Below are positions 1 to 8,900 of a DNA stretch of 64,000 bases, one piece after another. The stretch spans positions 3,942,580 to 4,006,579 of the forward strand of contig NC_087063.1 of assembly GCF_963678635.1 (NCBI RefSeq), written 5' to 3'. The notes under the pieces are model-generated. The model was given only the letters and a program-made list of their open reading frames with translations, made no database searches and was not told the DNA's origin. The DNA is from Symsagittifera roscoffensis (lineage: Eukaryota; Xenacoelomorpha; Acoela; Convolutidae). How positions within the stretch are numbered: position 1 is the stretch's first letter; each line of letters starts with the position of its first letter. The position numbers were made by a program, and so were the translations under genes.

Positions 1-2
1 CA

Positions 3-1088
3 AGTCAGAGTCAACAACAACTGACGGAATCTCAGCTACCAATTACTCATGAAGTGCTGATTGAAACGGAGTCAAAATTCAGAAATGCGCTAACAGCAAA
101 CAAAGCGACAACAGAAACAAAACAAATCCAAATAATCAAAATAATCCCCCCATTCTCGAGAGAAAATGTCAAACCAGCTGAAAATCTGTCGCAGGCTTAT
201 CGGAGTTGTGCTTCCGATGTACTTAAGCAATTCCCCACAACAATGCAACAGAAAATGACAATCTCAAAAACAATAACTGTGACGAAAGATTACCGCAAAC
301 TTCATACGCTGACAGTAATTGCTCCCCCCGAAGCAGAGCAATTCATAACTAGCATCAAAAGCGAAGGAATCATTCTACTTAACAGGACGGTATTTCCCAT
401 GGGATGCTTTCCAAGGTCTCATAGACCCAAGAACATTTACCCTAAACTAGCCAAAATCAAATTGTCGAACTTGCTTTATGTATGCAAGGATATCGAAGCG
501 AAATTAGTTCTCAAATTGCCAGAAGACATAATTCATAGCCCCATATTCCAACGTGAGACCTGTATCGTAACTGAACCGGGTCAGTATGTTTACACAGGAA
601 GAGCCATTTTAGAAGTTAAAATTCAAAACGAAAAACAAGAGAAAAAGCTGACGGACTGGTCTTACAAATCGAGAATGGATGGCTTCAAAATAAGGGAAGG
701 TGTAGAAATCTCGTTTCACATACCTTCACTACATGAATGTCAAAAATGCAAGATGTCTGGACGCCAAGAAAAAGGTTATCACGATGATTGGTGCAACATA
801 GGAAACCAAATAACCAATAATCTAAATAATCAGTACCCACAAAAACCGAGCTCCAATAATGCCAGCGATGAGAAAAACGATGACAAAACAACAAGCGATA
901 AGTTTTGTAATGGTACCGAAAATGAAGAAGATAAGAATGTCGAAACACCACCATGTAGAGTTTTAATTAATGAATCTAAAACAAACAGTGTAGCAACTCC
1001 AAGCGAAGAAAAACAAAAGGATGAGGTTCTCAACAATCAGGTCGTAGATTTTCATTCTTACTCTGCTAAAGAAAAAAAAACAATTTAA
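3..1088 (+). CDS. LINE ORF1-like protein with C-terminal zinc knuckle, 5'-partial
   Basis: The frame is open from the window edge to a stop at 1086-1088, so the true start lies to the left; the first in-frame GTG at 54 is not a convincing start. The product (at least 361 aa) is basic, with a C-terminal cysteine cluster of spacing C-x2-C-x10-H-x3-C at about 730-790 followed by an Asn/Ser/Asp-rich tail. A diverged copy recurs at 27600-28260 in the same order relative to an endonuclease and reverse transcriptase, for instance the shared pattern CAS-x2-LKQFP. I therefore infer that it is the ORF1 (nucleic-acid-binding) protein of a LINE whose endonuclease begins just downstream. No RRM or transposase_22 signature is recognised. 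It could also be the N-terminal part of a single ORF. The frame is intact while the downstream frames are broken. Confidence 0.6.
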   Translation, partial: SQSQQQLTESQLPITHEVLIETESKFRNALTANKATTETKQIQIIKIIPPFSRENVKPAENLSQAYRSCASDVLKQFPTTMQQKMTISKTITVTKDYRKLHTLTVIAPPEAEQFITSIKSEGIILLNRTVFPMGCFPRSHRPKNIYPKLAKIKLSNLLYVCKDIEAKLVLKLPEDIIHSPIFQRETCIVTEPGQYVYTGRAILEVKIQNEKQEKKLTDWSYKSRMDGFKIREGVEISFHIPSLHECQKCKMSGRQEKGYHDDWCNIGNQITNNLNNQYPQKPSSNNASDEKNDDKTTSDKFCNGTENEEDKNVETPPCRVLINESKTNSVATPSEEKQKDEVLNNQVVDFHSYSAKEKKTI

Positions 1089-1158
1089 ATATCGAAAATA
1101 ACAAAGTAAGCATCAGATTTTAAGCATCAGATTTTTACCTAATAATTCGAAAATTATC
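1089..1158. repeat. short tandem duplication at a LINE deletion joint
   Basis: A 14-15-bp unit (AAGCATCAGATTTT) is present twice in tandem at about 1107-1135, between the ORF1-like stop and the surviving C-terminal half of the endonuclease. The N-terminal half of an APE endonuclease should lie here but is missing, so this marks an internal deletion of the LINE. Confidence 0.5.
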
Positions 1159-1587
1159 ATGATGGGTGATTTTAATGCGCTGAGTTATGACAATATTAAC
1201 AGTTCTTCAATACTTAAGTTAAATGATGCACATATCAAACGATTTACCCAACTCAAAGAACAAATTCTTGATTGTTTTGGGTTTGTTGATTTTGCACTCA
1301 AGAATGATTTTTGTGATTATACACATTATGACAAACAACATAAAACTTTTGCGCGCATAGATTATGTTTTTATGAAATTCCAAACAGAGTATGACTCAAA
1401 TATCGGTTTCTGATCATTTACTCTTACACGTTTTTGTTAAGCCATCTAACTTGTATCAGCGCGGCCCTAGTTACTGGAAACTAAATGAAGAAATTTTAAA
1501 AAACAACGCCAGCTTAATTCGTGAAGATCTAAAAAACTTTTTTGAAAATGAATCACCAAGTAGTTACGAAAACTTTAAGCACAATTT
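1150..1587 (+). pseudogene. LINE APE-type endonuclease, C-terminal half, frameshifted and cut by the LTR element
   Basis: Two overlapping frames carry the C-terminal half of an apurinic/apyrimidinic-type endonuclease. The first (1159-1413) has GDFNA near its start and a FARIDYVF block; the second (from 1391) supplies SDHLLLHVF, the conserved SDH catalytic motif, then a WKLNEEIL block typical of the link to the RT domain. The crossover at about 1391-1410 is a frameshift. The N-terminal catalytic half is missing. The frame runs straight into the LTR at 1588 and resumes in register at 24523, so LTR insertion cut this gene after the frameshift-containing portion. The copy cannot encode an active endonuclease. 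Confidence 0.8.
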
Positions 1588-2504
1588 TGTAACATTCGTC
1601 TACTGCAGTCACACATGAGGCTTAAGAAAAATAGGCCCTATAACCACTGGCTCAAGGGTCAGGGACACTATCTCTTGTGTTTTTCTACCTCAAGAACGGT
1701 CGGAGCCAGTTCGGTTCGCTTGTGACATGAGACTACGACCCGTTACAGCTTAAAGGCTACTACTAAAATATCCCCCCCACTCTAGAATTAGAAACGTCCC
1801 CATACTTAGGTCTCTAGATACCCAAAATACATGAACGCCGTTAAAAACCGGGTTGGAACAATCCGTTAAGTTACTTTTTATTAGACAGTGTAACTTTGAT
1901 CCATTTCAGATGGATCAACCTAAAACTCGCCTTACCTCAACATAACAATTATAAAACACACTCTAGGAATTTAAATTTGTACTCACATAGTAGCACGCTC
2001 AAGAAGTGGGAAATAATCCAGTCGGTAACTAACTCAAGAATTAAATAACGTAACTAAATGAGTCTAATGTTTTATAGTTTTAACAATGAGAACGAGTTTA
2101 TACTCTAGACAATAGTTTTCTTGTGAACCATTAGGACACTCAAGCTGTCCACCTTTCCACCGAAGGTTCACTCTAGTCCAGTTCCGAATAATACTCCAGT
2201 CGTTATAATCCAATTCGAGGGAATGCTCTCGTCTCTGTCACAGATGGGACAGCTCTACTCTCGATTATTATAGTGATGGAAATTGCGAATAGCAATTTCC
2301 TACTGCTTTTTCTTGCGACTTTCCCGCGTTTTCGACTCAATTGTTCTGAAATTGTTCTGATCTCTTTTTCTGATTTTCAGTTCTCGCGAGAAAATCGTGC
2401 ATGACAGGTTCCATTCGAAATTTTGAAAAATTAAATTTCACTCCAAAATCAAGTGTTTTTTGCTTCTCTCAAGGTCAAACTTCCAAATATGACCGACTGG
2501 CACA
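1588..2504 (-). repeat. 3' LTR of the giant element
   Basis: 917 bp, read as identical to the repeat at 23605-24521. In element sense it runs from 2504 down to 1588. It contains a TATAAAA box (70 to 76 in the 2000s), an AATAAA signal at 1882-1877 about 190 nt further on, a 23-bp hairpin at 2278-2300 (9-bp arms GGAAATTGC and GCAATTTCC) and the palindrome TCTCGCGAGA at about 2379-2388. Six CTCAAG hexamers occur on the plus strand. Confidence 0.93.
1877..1882 (-). terminator. candidate poly(A) signal in the 3' LTR
   Basis: AATAAA on the minus strand (TTTATT on plus), about 190 nt downstream of the LTR TATA box and about 290 nt before the LTR end, a usual layout for the R/U5 region. The same motif lies at 23894-23899 in the 5' LTR. 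Confidence 0.45.
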
Positions 2505-2512
2505 TACTCCCC
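2505..2512 (-). promoter_or_regulatory. candidate polypurine tract
   Basis: GGGGAGTA on the minus strand directly abuts the 3' LTR start (TGTGCC). It is short for a polypurine tract but is in the right place for plus-strand DNA priming in a Ty3-type element. Confidence 0.5.
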
Positions 2513-2934
2513 GGACTCGAGATCGATGTCCTCATCGCGCGCTGTCTTCTGCCAGTGAGTCCCAGAAAAACCGAGTGTTGCTCAAGATACAGTGCCAGTG
2601 GTCATTTACAGAAGTTTGCAGCAGATTTAAGCTTATCTACACCCCAAAATTCACAGCCATTTAAAATTTTCACACTATTGCTAAACAGCAACCAAAATCT
2701 GCATACACCTGCACCCTTGAATTTTCGCTTTTCAAGCCAATCATTTTAAAATCTCTTTTGTCCTATTCAATCAGGAAATTGTCATGCAGCATTTCGATTT
2801 ATATAATAAATATAGTATATTAGTAACAATATTTGCTTTGTTAAAATTTCTTTTTCGTGAATCCAAGTTTCACTCGGATCCACGCTCAAGCCCCCCTTCC
2901 CTCTCAAGACTCAAGATCCATCCGATTTGCCCAT
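2513..2934 (-). other. 3' untranslated region of the giant element
   Basis: About 420 bp between the stop of ORF2 and the polypurine run. No ORF or domain is supportable. The A+T content is higher than in the flanking ORF, and several CTCAAG hexamers are present near 2885-2910. Confidence 0.6.
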
Positions 2935-5900
2935 TCATCTCGTACTCTTCGCCTTGGAGGTACTGCATCCTGAAGTGCTAGATGCGGCAAACTGTCTCAA
3001 CAGTTCCTCTTCATCATCGGAACTAATCACAATCTCCTCCCAAGCCTTCAGCTGTTCATAGGATCGCATCCATTCTCTCTGCTCCTGCAACCTCTTTGCT
3101 TGGTTGGGTAGTGCCTTCACCCTAGCTTCTCGGTTCAAGCAAAAGGAGTTGTGCAGGCTCAAGCTCACGTTCTTCGCCAGGTCTTCCTCTAGTATCGACT
3201 CCCTCGCTTTGGTATTGTCTCTAGACATCTTACCCACTCTTTTCCATCCTGTCGTGATCGCATTACGATGGGTTAGCAGGGGTCTCTTGAAAGCTTCCGG
3301 CCCAATCTCGGCCTGGAACTGTCGATACTCTTTTTGATGTTTTCTCATGTGATCTTTCGTTGTCATGTACAACCAAGACGTCAGTGTCGCCCGAAACCAT
3401 GGAAAGTACCTCAAGCGACTCCATACGTGCCTGACTTCCGTCGGTATGGCGAATACTTTGCACGCAGTCTCAAACAACTCGAGTCTCCTGCTGTAGTCTA
3501 TCGCGTATATTGACTCAGCCGTTGGCGTCGTCGCCTCCCGATACTTCGTTATATTCTCTTCTATCCATCTCAGAGCTAACATCGTACTCACTACTAAGAG
3601 CGTCACCTTCTGCCGGTGATCCGGTAGTCCGATCGACCGAATCTCTTCCACATCCCACACCAGGCAAAGGTTCTTGTGATCTGGATACCACACCGTTTGT
3701 GCCAAACAGTGGCATGGGCATTCCCCATGAGAGATCTCAATGCTCCTGAGATTACGCTCCGCTGAGGCTTCCAAGAGAGGCTCAAGCTCCATCATTTTCT
3801 CGTGCATCGTGTCGTTGTCTTCCAGGTTCGGAGTACTTCCCACAGGTTTCCCGATCACGTTTTGTCTCTCGTGATCGCTCGTGTTTTCTCTTTCCAACTT
3901 CAGAAGATCTTCTCCCCAGATTTCGCTTAAGTCATCTCTCAATTCTTTTGGTACTGTCCCTTTGATTTTTCTCAACAACTTGTGCGAGTGATGCGACATC
4001 CGAGCCAACCTCACGCACATGGGCACTGAGAAGGCCTTGTCCACCAGTATTCTCTGGCTGGACACTTCCACCATCGCCATGTGTAGCGGGTAGTGACTTC
4101 CGCACAAGTTGGCCATCATTGACCCTATCAGCGATTTCGCGTTCAATGGCAAGCCATAAGCTTCGCTCATGGGAAATCCCATTTCCGCCTCAAGACCAAC
4201 CTTCCAGCTCCGGATGTGTTTTTGAGTCACCTGCAACACCCCGGGCCATGATTCTACGCTCAACGCCGTCACTAAATGATGTTCAGATTCCAGTCTCTCC
4301 AGTGCCTGCAGACCACACATTCTCGAGAAGAATCCGAGAGCTGTCGCTATATTCACCGTGGTTCTCGCGTAACATTCCGCTGTTATTTGCACTTCTCTTT
4401 TCTCCCTTTCTGTGATGTCTTCGAACCAAGTGACCAGGTCTTCTTTTTGAAACGACAGTATTCTGACGCATGACCGTCCATCGCAGATGTGTTCTCCGTT
4501 CCCACACGTCGAATCCAGACAGCTACCCGGCTCCAATTTCTTTGCTGACCCGGGGTCGCTCGTCCTTTCGCTTGGCTCTTGCATCTGGGGCGTGATTAGC
4601 TTATGTAGCACACTCAACTTCGCCAGATCTTCATCTTCCGTTGGTGCTAACCTCACTCGCTCGGTGGTTTCCTCGATTAGACTCGCATGGGGATGTGGAC
4701 ACCAGGAGGGTCTTAGTAGCTTCCATATCACTCCCAAGTTCGTAGTTAACAAGCCATTTCCACCGCCCACGTTCACTTCAACTCTCTTGTTTGAGCGCGG
4801 TATGCTTATCACCTCTGGTGTTTCCTCAAGAATCAGGCCCAGGCTCGGCCCCTCTTTCTCCACCGCGTCTATCTCCATTATTCTTTCTGTCCAAAACTTC
4901 AGTAGCTCCGCTACCTCATGGTTTCTGTGGGCTCCTCCAGCTTCCGAGGCTAAGAAGGGATTGTAGGCTATTCCCATCACTCCAGACACATATTGGTATT
5001 CCCCCTTCTCACTGAGTCTCGAGTACTGTCCTGACGAGGCCAGGTTACGGTGAACATCATGTTCTTCCTCGAACTTCTTATTAGAGAACCTCCGTACCTC
5101 GTCCAGCTTTCGATGGTTCTCTAAGGATAGTCTGGAACCATCTTCTTTCTCTATTCCTGTACTCTGATATACGTTCAAGATGATCGTTGAGACTCTTTTC
5201 TCCATGGTTTTACTTCCACTTGCTCTCTGGTGGCATGCCAGGATGGTGCTATCAGACATCATTGACATTATCCATCTCAAGAAACATGTGGCATCTTTTC
5301 TTCTAGCCAGGCTCAAGCCTGAATTGTCCCTGGCCACGTGTTGCATCAGTGCCTGATACACCTCTAGCTTCTTGCTTCCCAACTTCAGCCTGTCATACGA
5401 GGTCAATGTCTCCAACTCTATTCCCACCAGACTCCAGGTGAACATTAATTGTCCCGCAGTTCTAACGAAGGGGTTCGCCATCAGTGGCGGTGCTGATGAG
5501 GATGTCCTCATCGCCTCTTCAAAATGATCCTTCAACAAACTCTGCCAGGACCTCTTCAGATGACTTGCCATCTCTATCTTATTACCCTCGGCTTTTTGCT
5601 GGGTGGCCCAATTGCGTCGCTTGCGAGCTATTCCACTGTCCAACTTCTTCAAGCAGTCCTCCATTTCCTTCAATGTTTCGAGGGCCACCCACCACGTCCG
5701 AGAAGTGTTCCTCGTCTTGTTCCTCTCCAATGGATCACTCGTCACTTGCTTGCCCATGTCCTGATGTGCCTTCGAGATCCATTCTTTGCCGATCTCCACT
5801 TCCCCTACCTGTCCGTTCGTTGAACCTCTCTTCACGTTTACCTTCTGAGGCTTGAAGTCTTCTTCTGACGTCGAACTGGCGGAAACCTCTATTTCCTTTT

Positions 5901-8900
5901 CTACTTCAAGTGGTTTCCTGAGCTCCGAGCTGTTCTTGTATGCCGCCGTCTTGCATCGAGCCAAAACGATGGGCGCCGTCTCTCTCAAGTTTCCTTCCGA
6001 AACAGCATCCACTGAAGGACTACCCCATCCTTCCACTTCTCTCTTCCTCTTGCGAGTCTTCACATCTCTGCTCGAGGGTGTTGTGGCTATCATCATTGAT
6101 TCGACCTCTCCATCCACTCCTTCCAACTCTTGCCTCCCCCCTGCTCGAGCCTTAAGGATATTAGTACTTTTAATCATATTACTAGTCCCAACCTTATCCC
6201 TTTTTATATCATCAACCATTTTATCCACAGTTTTTTGTTTCAGAGTAGAGCTGTCCTCACATTTCTCTTTTCTAGTCTTCGATCGTGCGTTCCTCAGCTC
6301 CACTAGCTTGTTCAGCAGCTCTTTTCTTGCTTTCTCATCCAGGCCCGTTCCTATCAGGAGCGGCTCCCCGAATCTCACTACTGCGTCCCACAGTTCCTTC
6401 TTGAACTTGTCCAGCGTCGTCTCGCTGCCCACTTCTCGATTGAATTCCTCCAGGAACTCCTGCCAAGCGTCATCCTCGAGAGATCCCAAGAATATGTCCC
6501 TGTTCCCTTCGAACGTGTTCTTCTCCCTTTCCTCCGAGCTCAAGAGTAACATCCCCATATTGAAGGTCTCACCTGCCAATGGCAACTCTAGGTTCTTCCG
6601 CGGGGACGGGTTCAGAGGTGGGGTGGCAGTATCTGCCCAATTCTCTTCGCTCAAGTCTTTCAACAGCTCTTGAGTGGTGAGTTCCTCCCCTGATGGCCCT
6701 GGTTCAGGCGTATTCCCCACCTCCATGTCTTCTCCAGCTTCACTGAGAGTTTCATCCATACTCTCTTCCTCTGATTCATTTCTTCTTCTCTCGAGAATTC
6801 TTTTGAATCGATCCTCAACAGGTCCACTCCTCTTGTCTCCAGGCGTGTCTACAGACAGTGGTGACGGTGTCGTAGGATCCAGCTTTTTATATTCCGTCAG
6901 GGCTACATGCAGTTGACCTGCTGCATCTAGTTCTGTTCCCTCCTGTGTCACTTCTACTTGTTCCAAGCCATAGGGTGCCTTGTATTTTCTCGTGGCAAAT
7001 TTCATTTCGTCCACCAATGCGACGTGCCCCTCCATCACGATCATCCTGCCATCATCCCATATGGGTAGCATATTCTCAAGTCCTTCCTTCTCAAGAGTCC
7101 TCAAGACTTTCCGCACTTCATATCCAGGGGGCTGCGAACCTCTACTCTTTTTCGCTTGCGTCGTCCACGAATTTACCTTCATCTCGCTGATGTGGAAGTA
7201 GACTGCCGCCGTGTAGCCGATGAACAGGGGATCCCAGCCATCCGTGAAATGCCTCTGCGTTTCCTCCGTCATCATCTTCGCCATTATGGAGGGAACCACC
7301 AAGGGACTATTCATTCCCAAGGTCATCCTCCTGACTGTCGGGAACTCAGGCATGGTGGCTGGTAGGATTTCTTTCTCCATTATGGCCTCCAGCTCCCTCT
7401 TGACTAGTGCAAAGCACTCCTTCCAGGCGGGGATTCTCAAGACTTCTCGTCCGTCGGCCGTCAATGGGTTTAGGTTCCAAAACTTTGGATACATTTCAAT
7501 GGGGCACTCTCGCTTGCCTCCCATTCTACATTGCATTTGTCCCCTGAAGTTGCACACCATCATCTCGGCATCTTTCACTTTTCCGAAGAGTACCGTGTTG
7601 CTCATACGCGCCCTGAGCACCTCCTGCTGACACCAATTCAGCGCTGTACCATCCAGTACGCTGATGAGACTCAAGTGCGTCACCGAGTGACGATACGTTA
7701 TCACCAGGGGATCTGGAAACGCGTACGTCACTGCTGGACCATAGATGCAGGTCACCACCTCCTCTAGACCCCGGATTATCCCCATTGGGTCCGACCTCAT
7801 TGCCAGACACAGGTCCGTCAACAGAGGCATCCCTCTGTTCGCCTTCTCCCATTCTTCTCTCGAGGTTGGGTTCTCATCTTCACCCGTCATGTATCGATTC
7901 TGCATCATGAGGTATTGCACCAGCAGTGTCTTCAACCCTGCTGCACACTTGTAGGAGCTGGTTTCAATGCTCGTGTGGACTCTCCCCATAGACAGAGGTT
8001 CTCCATATTCCATTAACCGATGAAACGACACCAATTCCCCATGGGTCAAGAGTACTAGTGCCAGATACCCATCAACTCGAAGTGTCTCCACTCCTCGACT
8101 AAACATGTATGCTGGGCCCATGTTGAACAAGTATCTGGGGTAAACCAAATACAGGGCCAAGAGCAGGCTGATGGACATGCCCAGTATCTCCTGTACGAAG
8201 GCTCCGAAGATAGTCGCCGTGGTGCCGAACACTCCTGCCAAGAATTCTTTCTCCCAGCAAGGACTCAAGAACTTGAGAATCTCGTAATCTCTCCTAGTCT
8301 TCAATTCGCCGTTGGCGTGCTCTCTCCAAAATCCTCCAATCGTCACTTCATTGGCGGCCGAGACAAATCTAGCCACCGTCATGTCTCTCGTTTCAGCTAG
8401 CTCCAGTTGCTTCTCTAGAAAACTCCAGATTTGTTTCACGAGGAGTGGTGCTTCCTCCCTCGTTTTATTCGTGACGTTCTCCAGACTTGGTGTCAGGAAT
8501 GGCCACCAGCCATTCTCTTGAGTCAAGCGATATTTCATCGATTCTAACTGTTTCTCCGTCTCGACCACATTTCTTCTCTCGTTGCTGGGACCTCTAGACC
8601 TGCTGGTGGAATTTGCGACTTTCACATCCATACTCCGGAACCACAGGCTGGCCGTCAACTGGTTTATCGCCGGGTGGTCGTCCCCGATGACTGGGCTGAA
8701 CTTGAGTTGTCTAGCAAAGTTCGATATCTCTAGCAAGAGTACCTCATCCAATACAATCAGGACGTCGGCCAGTCCGTAAAAACCCCTCAGTGCATGAGAT
8801 ATGTCAGCCCATGCCGCCGGCAATTCTGATTTGTAAAGCCTCAAGTTCGATGGCTCCAGCTCTCGATTGGGGGCTGCCATCAGAATCCGCCATTCACTCC

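Noticed and set aside
2401-2749. Two plus-strand frames at the LTR edge, and a similar one at 24418
   Set aside because: They start inside the LTR and simply read through the junction; the part after 24522 belongs to the LINE.
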